NCBI GenBank assembly: GCA_949126835.1
Contig: OX421506.1
Span: forward strand, 17,180,447-17,244,446
DNA from: Anisus vortex
Taxonomy: Eukaryota; Mollusca; Gastropoda; Planorbidae
Direction of reading: 5' to 3'
DNA: 64,000 nucleotides
Below, piece after piece: positions 16,301 to 26,100 of this stretch. Below the pieces are notes generated by a model that did not search any database, was not told the DNA's origin, and saw only the letters and a program-made list of their open reading frames with translations. A program made the position numbers and the translations under genes. Every line of letters begins with the position of its first letter. The stretch's first letter is position 1.

Positions 16301-16476
16301 TTGATATTCAACAGAGAGATATTGATATTCAACAGAGAGATATTGATATCCAACAGAGAGATATTGATATTCAACAGAGAGATATTGATATTCAACAGAG
16401 AGATATTGATATTCAACAGAGAGATATTGATATTCAACAGAGAGATATTGATAGTTCAACAGAGAGATATTGATAT
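13307..16476. repeat. 21-bp satellite array, block II (about 150 units)
   Basis: Same 21-bp unit and variants as block I. Its left end (13307-about 14400) matches the satellite right of the full element (23191-about 24290), at an offset of 9884 bp and then 9863 bp after a one-unit loss. Its right end (about 15923-16476) matches the satellite left of the solo LTR (about 12078-12630), at an offset of 3845-3846 bp. This identifies a segmental duplication that contains the LTR insertion. Confidence 0.97.
16473..16476. other. Target-site duplication ATAT (left; partner 23191-23194)
   Basis: Four bases ATAT directly before the 5' LTR are repeated directly after the 3' LTR. The same ATAT pair flanks the solo LTR (12627-12630 and 13307-13310). 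A 4-bp duplication fits gypsy-type integrases (4-6 bp), but the AT-rich repeat makes the exact length ambiguous. Confidence 0.75.
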
Positions 16477-17154
16477 TGTCATGTATATTGTTTTTCCAAG
16501 AATTGGAACACGCAATGTTTATTCTCCTCTCTCTCTCTTTTCTTACTACACGCGATATTAGGACGTTTAGTAGGAAAACGAAAGGTTCTAGGTAATGCTG
16601 GGATTCTGTGTTGATCTCAAATTCTCAGAGTCTGGGAACGACTCATTATTTAATAGGGGAAGTTCATATCGTTTTGTTATGAATTTTTTATAATGTTACC
16701 ATGATTTTCACCCCTACTGGTAGTGGGTCTGTCCCTTGCACCACTCGGATAGTATTTAATGATTTGTTTTGTCTGAAAGACAGAGAGTTTCAAAATATTG
16801 TTCTTTTGAGAACGTTTGTGTTTGCACTATTTTATTCTAACTGTACATAATAGATATATTGTATATATTGAACATACCACCTGAAATAAACTATCAACAA
16901 CAGTTACACTGAAGCTTCCTTGTCAAATTACTATCCTATTGTGTTGAATACATTACTATAAGATTTATCTACTACCATAATATACAAGAAAGGAAATGTT
17001 GGAATACAAATACTGAATTTGAGCCCAGGACTATAAGAAGAGTTCGTGTAATACTGAAACATAACTACTAATAATTAAAGTCTCCCCTAGGACTAACGAG
17101 AATTATCAGCAAGATCTACACAGCTCTGGCCACAAGGGGATTGTGGACGTAACA
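16477..17154 (+). repeat. 5' LTR
   Basis: 678 bp from TGTCATG to GTAACA. Carries the same dyad, CT-rich stretch and AATAAA as the other copies. Two bases longer than the 3' LTR because of a T/A-rich indel around 16681-16693. Confidence 0.95.
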
Positions 17155-17159
17155 AAATT

Positions 17160-17175
17160 TGGTGGTCTCGCCCGG
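17160..17175 (+). promoter_or_regulatory. Putative primer-binding site
   Basis: TGGTGGTCTCGCCCGG lies 5 nt after the LTR and starts with TGG, as expected for pairing to a tRNA 3' CCA. I could not assign the tRNA with confidence. A related sequence (TTTGGTAGTCTCGTTCGG) is repeated about 58 bp downstream near 17216-17235, and a similar one follows the 5' LTR of the minus-strand element at 53647-53662. Confidence 0.55.
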
Positions 17176-17425
17176 TATATTTGAGTTCTACTTTTCCTGA
17201 CCTAGGATTGACAAGATTTGGTAGTCTCGTTCGGACTGTGAAACTATTCTTTTTAAAAAGAGGAGAGAACTGGTTTGCGTTTTTATTCCTTGGGAAGTGT
17301 GAAGATTCCACGAAGTGTTTAATATTATATTGTGCAAATTTCTGGACAAATCGTAAGTTGGAACTTTATATTTTATTATACAATATATACTACTCTACTA
17401 TAACAAATATTTCGAACGCTATACT

Positions 17426-20400
17426 ATGGCTTCGAATATATCAAGTGAGGAACTTAATGCCATGTCATTTGCTGAACTAAAAGAATTAGCTGAGTCCTTT
17501 GGGATTGAGGCAGGACAGGCAAGACCTAATCGTAATCGTTTGACCAAAGAAATTATGACATGTTTGAACGGGCAGAATGCCATGAACACTGGTAGTGTAG
17601 TTGAAGTGGGACAGAACGATATCAATGAAGGTTATGTAGCTCCCAGTGGGGGCGAGGTAATTGCCCACGGAGACGAGGTAAGAAATATGTCATCTAGATC
17701 ATCAAACAATGATGAAGATGAAGGGTTGAGTGAAAACCTAAAATTCCAATTAGCTATGAAGAGAATGGAATTAGAAAGTATGGAAAGGAGAGAATTGGAA
17801 AGAATTAGGATAGAAATTGAAAGCAGAGAAAGGATAGAGATGGCACGCATGAACAGACCTGACCATCGTAGGGACAGCAACGGTATGGATATTAGCGCAA
17901 TGAAGCAACACTTGCCTATATTCAGAGAAGAAGATGTTCAAGATTTCTTTTTGCTTTTTGAGAGGATAGCTGTAGATTATCAGTTCCCTGATGATAAGAT
18001 GGCTTTATTGTTAAGGTCAACTCTCAACAAAGGAAAAGCATTGGACGTAGTGTTGAGTTTAACACCCGAGGAAATAAATGACTATGAAGTAATCAAAGAT
18101 AGGGTGCTGAAAAGTTATTCCCTGACACCAGAAAAATATAGAAAGCTATTTAGAGACAGAAAGAAGGCATATGATCAAACTCATGTAGACTTTTTGAGAC
18201 AAAAGGAGAAAATGTTAGAACAGTGGCTAAGGTCACAGAATGTAAGTGAGTTTGATAAACTCAAGAACCTAATATTGTTTGAGGAATTCAATGATTGTAT
18301 TCGAGTGGATATTAAAACTCACATCTCAGACCGAGGGGTTGAAGATGTGCATGAAGCTGCTAGATTGGCAGATAACTATGCCATAATTCACGCCAGCATA
18401 AAGCCATATTATGCTGACAAACCCAAAGTGCACAAACCAGAGTCCAAGGAGGCTAGTAAACCAAAAGAGACAAGTGAAAACAATAATAAGAACAGTGGTG
18501 TAAATAATAATAGTAACTTAGTTCATTTCAGGAAGCAGACAGATGTAAATAAAGCAAAGGTGGTATGTTTCAATTGCAAGAAAGAGGGCCACATGAAGAA
18601 AGATTGTTGGATCCTTACCAAGAAGCAAGGTGCTATTCTACACTGTGCCAGAGTGCAGAAAGATAGCAAGCAGACAGAAGAAGTGTGCAACACAGGGTCA
18701 AGAAACTCAAAAGAAATGCGGCCGGCATCGCCCATAGTTGTGGAGTCGATGGTTTTTGAGAACAGTCTATCTAAGGTAAAAGAGAATAGCTGTACTCAAT
18801 CTATTATGCTTTCGGAAGGCCGTGAGGAACAGATGGTTCCTGAAGTCCCGGAAGAGGACGACCTATCCGATTTTCGACCCTTTGTCTACGAAGGGACAGT
18901 GTCGACAGAAGTCGATGTACTCAGCAAGAAGAAAATACAGATATTACGTGACACGGGTTCTGCTGTCAGCGTGATCCTGGAGGGCAGTGTGCCGTTAACA
19001 GATGCCACCAGTACCGGTGAGTCTGTTGTGCTGAGAGGTGCTAGTATGGAGGCTGTGGAAGCTCCACTGCACAGAATAAAACTCGAGTCGGATATTTTTA
19101 CAGGTAACATCGTAGTGGGAGTGTGGCGCGCACTACCCGTCAAAGGCGTTTCCATGATATTAGGAAATGACATTATGGGCGGCAGAGTCACTGTCGAGCC
19201 CATGGTTAAAGTGTTGGAGACAAAGATGGCGGAGGACAAAAACCTACGTCCTGCCAATGAACGCCCAACATGTGCACTGACAAGAGCAATGCAGAAAAAG
19301 AAGTCGGTAAAGACTCCTGCTACGCCGTGTAGTGCAACGAAAGATGTGTTTGTCTGTTCTGAAGACACACATGCGAATGAAACAGTGATAACAGAAACAC
19401 CTGACATCGATTTAAGTGCTACGTTCTTTGCTGAACTAACAACTGGTGATGCAACAGAGAACGATAACATTTTGTCACCAAAGCAGAAATTGGTGAAAGA
19501 ACAATTGAATGACGAAGTAATAATGCAACTCAGAATGAAAGCTGTTGACGAAAAGACTGCAGATGCAATGGCGGAATGTTTCTACATGAAAGATGAAGTA
19601 TTGATGAGAAAGTCGAAACCGCTCAACTCAGGTACAAACGAGTGGGACAGTATTCACCAGATTGTAATACCTAAGTGCTATCGTCAAGATATACTGCGTA
19701 TGGCGCATGATCTTCCTTTCGCTGGTCACATGGGAGTCCGGAAAACGCACCACCGTATCCTCCCTTACTTCTACTGGCCAGGACTGAGAAGAGATGTCGA
19801 ACAATACTGCAAGACTTGCCACGTATGCCAAATGGTAGGACGTCCTAACCAACGAATTCCTGTCGCTCCACTCCAGCCGATACCAGCGTTCGACGAACCA
19901 TTCAGTCATATACTCATTGATTGCGTGGGCCCGTTGCCGAAAACAAAAGCCGGTTTTCAATACCTGCTCACAGTCATGTGTTCATCCACTCGCTTCCCGG
20001 AAGCCATTCCGTTGCGGAACATAACAACAGTGAAGGTGGTAGACGCCCTGACAAATTTCTTCACACGTTATGGCCTACCGAAGACAGTACAGTCCGACCA
20101 GGGGACTAACTTTACTTCGAACATTTTCAAACAAGTCATGGAACAATTAGGGATAAGCCATAGACTATCAAGTGCCTATCATCCTGAGAGCCAGGGAGCT
20201 CTGGAAAGGTTTCATCAGACATTAAAATCGATGCTTAAAAAGTACTGTTATGAAAACGAGAAAGACTGGGATAAGGGTGTGCCTTATGTACTGTTCGCTG
20301 CAAGGGAGGCCACTCAGGAATCCCTGGGGTTTAGCCCATTCGAACTTGTGTATGGACACTCAGTCAGAGGTCCGTTGAAACTTCTACATGAAACTTGGCT

Positions 20401-21241
20401 AACGGACAGTGAACCGATTGGACTTTTGTCATATGTAGATAAATTTAAAAATAGGCTTTATCATGCTTTTAACCATGTGAAGATTCATTTTCCACAGATG
20501 CAGGAGCGTATGAGACAGAACTATGACCGTAAAGCTACAGCTAGAACTTTTGCACCAGGTGACAAAGTTCTTGTGTTTCTACCTTTGCAAAATCAGCCTT
20601 TAAGTGCAAAGTTTAGTGGACCCTATGAGATAGAGTCAAAGCTTGGCGAGGTCAATTATTTGATAAAGACTCCTGACCGGAGACAAAAACAGAGGGTATG
20701 CCATATTAATTTACTTAAGCCCTATGTTTCCAGGGAAAAGAGTAAACCACGGGAGGTCCCCATGATTTCATTAGCTAGGGTCCCGACGGATTTATCTAGG
20801 ATAGAATATAAGTTTGCAGAAAGTAAACTTAATAATACAGATGCCCTTAAGAGTTTGGATACAAGGCTAGAACATCTTCCGGTAGAAGATAAGGAGAAGA
20901 TTATTGAGCTGGTGCATGAAAATAAGTCAATGTTTACAAATGTTCCCAGTAGGACACATGTCATAGAGCACGATGTAGTGTTAACCGAGGGTGCCAGGTC
21001 TATTAAACAGCATCCATTTGACCCCATCAGACCTGAGCATATTAAATTAAATGTGAAGTATATGTTAGAAAATGACATAGGAGGAAAATGTGATAGCAAA
21101 TGGTCTACACCCTGTGTGATGGTACCAAAAGCCGACCACACACTGCAGTTTTATAGAGACTTTGGGAAATTAAGTAATTTGACAGAGACCGACTGGTATC
21201 CCATTTCCCGTATCATCGACAAGATAGAGACAAGGTCATAG
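17426..21241 (+). CDS. Gag-Pol polyprotein (Gag, zinc knuckle, protease, integrase, truncated RT)
   Basis: 1271 codons in a single frame. Residues about 10-45 resemble a SAP-like helix pair. About 100-145 is a charged Met/Glu/Arg coiled coil. About 160-330 is a capsid-type Gag domain. A CCHC zinc knuckle is at C381, C384, H389, C394. The aspartic protease has DTGS at D509. Integrase follows without any RT: an HHCC zinc finger (H768, C798, C801, with H761 nearby), catalytic D832, D891 and E927 (35 residues between the last two, the retroviral DD35E spacing), and a GPY motif near 1065. After a linker, residues about 1190-1271 are the N-terminus of gypsy-type RT (WSTPCVMVPK, then RDFGKL and YPISRI). 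The ORF stops inside RT, before the catalytic YxDD region. Ty3/gypsy elements normally have IN last; IN before RT is the copia order and is known in Gmr1-like gypsy elements. The first ATG of the open frame is taken as start, 271 bp after the LTR. Confidence 0.93.
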   Translation: MASNISSEELNAMSFAELKELAESFGIEAGQARPNRNRLTKEIMTCLNGQNAMNTGSVVEVGQNDINEGYVAPSGGEVIAHGDEVRNMSSRSSNNDEDEGLSENLKFQLAMKRMELESMERRELERIRIEIESRERIEMARMNRPDHRRDSNGMDISAMKQHLPIFREEDVQDFFLLFERIAVDYQFPDDKMALLLRSTLNKGKALDVVLSLTPEEINDYEVIKDRVLKSYSLTPEKYRKLFRDRKKAYDQTHVDFLRQKEKMLEQWLRSQNVSEFDKLKNLILFEEFNDCIRVDIKTHISDRGVEDVHEAARLADNYAIIHASIKPYYADKPKVHKPESKEASKPKETSENNNKNSGVNNNSNLVHFRKQTDVNKAKVVCFNCKKEGHMKKDCWILTKKQGAILHCARVQKDSKQTEEVCNTGSRNSKEMRPASPIVVESMVFENSLSKVKENSCTQSIMLSEGREEQMVPEVPEEDDLSDFRPFVYEGTVSTEVDVLSKKKIQILRDTGSAVSVILEGSVPLTDATSTGESVVLRGASMEAVEAPLHRIKLESDIFTGNIVVGVWRALPVKGVSMILGNDIMGGRVTVEPMVKVLETKMAEDKNLRPANERPTCALTRAMQKKKSVKTPATPCSATKDVFVCSEDTHANETVITETPDIDLSATFFAELTTGDATENDNILSPKQKLVKEQLNDEVIMQLRMKAVDEKTADAMAECFYMKDEVLMRKSKPLNSGTNEWDSIHQIVIPKCYRQDILRMAHDLPFAGHMGVRKTHHRILPYFYWPGLRRDVEQYCKTCHVCQMVGRPNQRIPVAPLQPIPAFDEPFSHILIDCVGPLPKTKAGFQYLLTVMCSSTRFPEAIPLRNITTVKVVDALTNFFTRYGLPKTVQSDQGTNFTSNIFKQVMEQLGISHRLSSAYHPESQGALERFHQTLKSMLKKYCYENEKDWDKGVPYVLFAAREATQESLGFSPFELVYGHSVRGPLKLLHETWLTDSEPIGLLSYVDKFKNRLYHAFNHVKIHFPQMQERMRQNYDRKATARTFAPGDKVLVFLPLQNQPLSAKFSGPYEIESKLGEVNYLIKTPDRRQKQRVCHINLLKPYVSREKSKPREVPMISLARVPTDLSRIEYKFAESKLNNTDALKSLDTRLEHLPVEDKEKIIELVHENKSMFTNVPSRTHVIEHDVVLTEGARSIKQHPFDPIRPEHIKLNVKYMLENDIGGKCDSKWSTPCVMVPKADHTLQFYRDFGKLSNLTETDWYPISRIIDKIETRS

Positions 21242-21273
21242 CTGATAATCTATCTCGGGTGCTACATGATTGA
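21235..21273 (+). pseudogene. RNase H C-terminal remnant after the RT deletion
   Basis: In the frame next to the Gag-Pol frame, this stretch reads VIADNLSRVLHD and then stop, which is the typical end of a gypsy RNase H domain (the ADALSR-type motif). It abuts the RT N-terminus directly, so a deletion removed the rest of RT and most of RNase H and shifted the frame. Junction at about 21231-21235. Confidence 0.8.
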
Positions 21274-22503
21274 CTGAATAACCCTATACTTCTTTTTCAG
21301 ATCATCTCACTTATTCATTAAGAATGTGTCATGATAACCTATCATTCGTTTGAATTTTGATTATGAAATACCTATAGAATACTTGTATCATACAGAAGTC
21401 AAGTCTTTTGAAAGTATTAATAATTTTTATGATCATGTATAATATTGATGTTCTGATATATTTTAAATTCATTTGATTATGGAAAAAAAATTCCATTTAA
21501 ATGTTGATGCATGATGCAATAAATATATAATATGCACGTATTTACTGATATGGATGGATAAAAGTAATTGTCATCACATGCAATTAAGTGGGAAAACTTT
21601 GAGATAGTTGATTTATTATCTTGTTTTATTTTAGTTAATGAATGGAACTAAATAATAATATGTACAATTTTTATCTTAGAAAGAGATGTAATCTTAATTG
21701 GTATAAATTAATAGATAATATTGGAAATCTATTGCTAAATTGTTATATCATGGTAATAGAATGGGAAAAACTAGTGGATATTCACTATGTTGTATATAGG
21801 TTGTTATATATTCCATATATCCGGGAATGGAGGGAAACAAAGGTACCTAAAGGTGTGCACTCATTCAACCCTGAACAATCTTTTATATTAAACTTTTAAA
21901 TTTGCCAAAAACGCATAATAGTGGATTACATTTTAATATTTAGATTACTGTAGTAATCGTAACTAGAGTGTATTTTCTCCTCGTATTTGAGAAAAGGGGA
22001 AGTATCATCATCTTAGGTATGAACCCTGTTAATGTCAAGTTGACACTGTAATTTAAAGGGGAAGTAACCTATAGTTTGATTCGAGTTATGTATTACTTAT
22101 CTTTTGGTTTGTATATTAGAAGTAAACTGTTGAAAATTGACAGAGTTTGAGCAATGTTATATTTGTTTAATAGATTAAAACTTTTTGCAAATTTTGGTGG
22201 AAATCCACACAACTGTACATAGTTAAAATAAGAATGACTAGAATATTTTTGAATTATTTGTACTTGTTGAGACATTAGTTAATATTAATACTAACGGGGA
22301 AATATTTGTCCATCACGTTATAATCACAATTACCATTGGGTAGTGACACTTTTTATAATTTAGTTGTGCCAGTGAGCCATGTTTGCTTAAATTGTCTAAT
22401 AATCTTCCATTGATTGTTGGTTATTAAAACGATAGTGTTAAGTACGAAAAATGTACCATGTTGAGTATTACTTGGGTAATTATGGTACATTATTTCTTTC
22501 ATT
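21274..22503 (+). other. Non-coding 3' internal region of the retrotransposon
   Basis: About 1.2 kb, AT-rich, between the pol remnant and the polypurine tract. An 85-codon ORF at 21642-21899 has no recognisable domain and is probably chance. Purine-rich GGGGAAGT occurs near 21996 and 22058, resembling duplicated polypurine-like tracts. I see no envelope gene. Confidence 0.7.
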
Positions 22504-22514
22504 GGGTGGGGGCG
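22504..22514 (+). promoter_or_regulatory. Polypurine tract
   Basis: GGGTGGGGGCG directly before the TG of the 3' LTR, at the position where plus-strand DNA synthesis is primed in LTR retrotransposons. Confidence 0.7.
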
Positions 22515-23190
22515 TGTCATGTATATTGTTTTTCCAAGAATTGGAACACGCAATGTTTATTCTCCTCTCTCTCTCTTTTCTTACTACACGCGATATTAGG
22601 ACGTTTAGTAGGAAAACGAAAGGTTCTAGGTAATGCTGGGATTCTGTGTTGATCTCAAATTCTCAGAGTCTGGGAACGACTCATTATTTAATAGGGGAAG
22701 TTCATATCGTTTTGTTATGAGTTTTGTAATGTTACCATGATTTTCACCCCTACTGGTAGTGGGTCTGTCCCTTGCACCACTCGGATAGTATTTAATGATT
22801 TGTTTTGTCTGAAAGACAGAGAGTTTCAAAATATTGTTCTTTTGAGAACGTTTGTGTTTGCACTATTTTATTCTAACTGTACATAATAGATATATTGTAT
22901 ATATTGAACATACCACCTGAAATAAACTATCAACAACAGTTACACTGAAGCTTCCTTGTCAAATTACTATCCTATTGTGTTGAATACATTACTATAAGAT
23001 TTATCTACTACCATAATATACAAGAAAGGAAATGTTGGAATACAAATACTGAATTTGAGCCCAGGACTATAAGAAGAGTTCGTGTAATACTGAAACATAA
23101 CTACTAATAATTAAAGTCTCCCCTAGGACTAACGAGAATTATCAGCAAGATCTACACAGCTCTGGCCACAAGGGGATTGTGGACGTAACA
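22515..23190 (+). repeat. 3' LTR
   Basis: 676 bp, TGTCATG to GTAACA, nearly identical to 16477-17154 and to the solo LTR at 12631-13306. Confidence 0.95.
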
Positions 23191-26100
23191 ATATTCAACA
23201 GAGAGATATTGATTATTAACAGAGAGATATTGATATTCAACAGAGAGATATTGATATTCAACAGAGAGATATTGATATTCAACAGAGAGATATTGATATT
23301 CAACAGAGATATATTGATATTCAACAGAGAGATATTGATAGTTCAACAGAGAGATATTGATATTCAACAGAGAGATATTGATATTCAACAGAGAGATATT
23401 GATATTCAACAGAGAGATATTGATATTCAACAGAGAGATATTGATATTCAACAGAGAGATATTGATAGTTTAACAGAGATATTGATATTCAACAGAGAGA
23501 TATTGATATTCAACAGAGAGATATTGATATTCAACAGAGAGATATTGATATTCAACGGAGAGATATTGATATTCAACAGAGAGATATTGATATTCAACAG
23601 AGAGATATTGATATTCAACAGAGAGATATTGATATTCAACAGAGAGATATTGATATTCAACAGAGAGATATTGATAGTTCAACAGAGAAATATTGATATT
23701 CAACAGAGAGATATTGATTATTAACAGAGAGATATTGATATTCAACAGAGAGATATTGATATTCAACAGAGAGATATTGATATTCAACAGAGAGATATTG
23801 ATATTCAACAGAGATATATTGATATTCAACAGAGAGATATTGATAGTTCAACAGAGAGATATTGATATTCAACAGAGAGATATTGATATTCAACAGAGAG
23901 ATATTGATATTCAACAGAGAGATATTGATATTCAACAGAGAGATATTGATATTCAACAGAGAGATATTGATAGTTTAACAGAGAGATATTGATATTCAAC
24001 AGAGAGATATTGATATTCAACAGAGAGATATTGATATTTAACAGAGAGATATTGATATTCAACAGAGATATTGATATTCAACGGAGAGATATTGATATTC
24101 AACGGAGAGATATTGATATTCAACAGAGAGATATTGATATTCAACAGAGAGATATTGATATTCAACAGAGAGATATTGATAGTTCAACAGAGAGATATTG
24201 ATATTCAACAGAGAGATATTGATATTCAACAGAGAGATATTGATATTCAACAGAGAGATATTGATATTCAACAGAGAGATATTGATATTTAACAGAGATA
24301 TTGATATTCAACAGAGAGATATTGATAGTTCAACAGAGAGATATTGATATTTCAACAGAGAGATATTGATATTCAACAGAGAGATATTGATAGTTTAACA
24401 GAGAGATATTGATATTCAACAGAGAGATATTGATATTCAACAGAGAGATATTGATATTCAACAGAGAGATATTGATATTCAACAGAGAGATATTGATATT
24501 CAGCAGAGAGATATTGATATTCAACAGAGAGATATTGATATTCAACAGAGAGATATTGATATTCAACAGAGAGATATTGATATTCAACAGAGAGATATTG
24601 ATATTCAACGGAGAGATATTGATATTCAACAGAGAGATATTGATATTCAACAGAGAGATATTGATAGTTTAACAGAGAGATATTGATATTCAACAGAGAG
24701 ATATTGATATTCAACAGAGAGATATTGATATTCAACAGAGAGATATTGATATTCAACAGAGAGATATTGATATTCAACAGAGAGATATTGATATTCAACA
24801 GAGAGATATTGATATTCAACAGAGAGATATTGATATTCAACAGAGAGATATTGATATTCAACAGAGAGATATTGATAGTTCAACTTAGAGATATTGATAT
24901 TCAACAGAGAGATATTGATATTCAACGGAGAGATATTGATATTCAACAGAGAGATATTGATATTAAACAGAGATATTGATATTCAACAGAGAGATATTGA
25001 TATTCAACAGAGAGATATTGATATTCAACAGAGAGATATTGATATTTCAACAGAGAGATATTGATATTCAACGGAGAGATATTGATATTCAACAGAGAGA
25101 TATTGATAGTTCAACAGAGAGATATTGATATTCAACAGAGAGATATTGATATTCAACAGAGAGATATTGATATTCAACAGAGAGATATTGATATTCAACA
25201 GAGAGATATTGATATTCAACAGAGAGATATTGATATTTCAACAGAGAGATATTAATATTCAACAGGGAGATATTGATATTCAACAGAGAGATATTGATAT
25301 TCAACAGAGAGATATTGATAGTTCAACAGAGAGATATTGACTTTTCAACAGAGAGATATTGACTTTTCAATAGAGAGATATTGATATTCAACAGAGAGAT
25401 ATTGATATTCAACAGAGAGATATTGATATTCAACAGAGAGATATTGATATTCAACAGAGAGATATTGATATTCAACAGAGAGATATTGATATTCAACAGA
25501 GAGATATTGATATTCAACAGAGAGATATTGATATTCAACAGAGAGATATTGATATTCAACAGAGAGATATTGATATTCAACAGAGAGATATTGATATTCA
25601 ACAGAGAGATATTGATATTTTAACAGAGAGATATTGATATTCAACGGAGAGATATTGATATTCAAAGGAGAGATATTGATATTTCAACAGAGAGATATTG
25701 ATATTCAACAGAGAGATAATAATATTTAACAGAGAGATATTGATATTTCAACAGAGAGATATTGATATTCAACAGAGAGATATTGATATTCAACAGAGAG
25801 ATATTGATATTCAACAGAGAGATATTGATATTTCAACAGAGAGATATTGATATTCAACAGAGAGATATTGATATTCAACAGAGAGATATATTATATTCAA
25901 CAGAGAGATATTGATATTCAACAGAAAGATATTGATATTCAACAGAGAGATATTGATATGCAACAGAGAGATATTGATATTCAACAGAGAGATATTGATA
26001 GTTTAACAGAGAGATATTGATATTCAACAGAGAGATATTGATATTCAACAGAGAGATATTGATATTCAACAGAGAGATATTGATATTCAACGGAGAGATA

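Larger units (their letters stand above)
16477..23190 (+). mobile_element. Ty3/gypsy-type LTR retrotransposon, Gmr1-like domain order, RT/RNase H deleted
   Basis: Complete boundaries: 5' LTR 16477-17154, primer-binding-like site 17160-17175, one long ORF 17426-21241, purine-rich tract 22504-22514, and 3' LTR 22515-23190. Insertion is into the 21-bp satellite. ATAT stands at 16473-16476 and 23191-23194, and removing the element and one ATAT restores a normal repeat unit. LTRs differ at very few positions (one visible difference is a small indel near 16681), so the insertion is young. Gag-PR-IN-RT order is read directly from the ORF. Most of RT and all but the tail of RNase H are missing, so this copy cannot move on its own. 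Confidence 0.95.

Noticed and set aside
18886..19470. Antisense ORFs under the Gag-Pol genes (also 20722-21141, 51464-51994)
   Set aside because: They are shadows of the strongly supported Gag-Pol frames and have no domains.
21642..21899. 85-codon ORF before the 3' LTR, possible envelope
   Set aside because: No signal peptide, cleavage site or transmembrane pattern; AT-rich composition gives such ORFs by chance.
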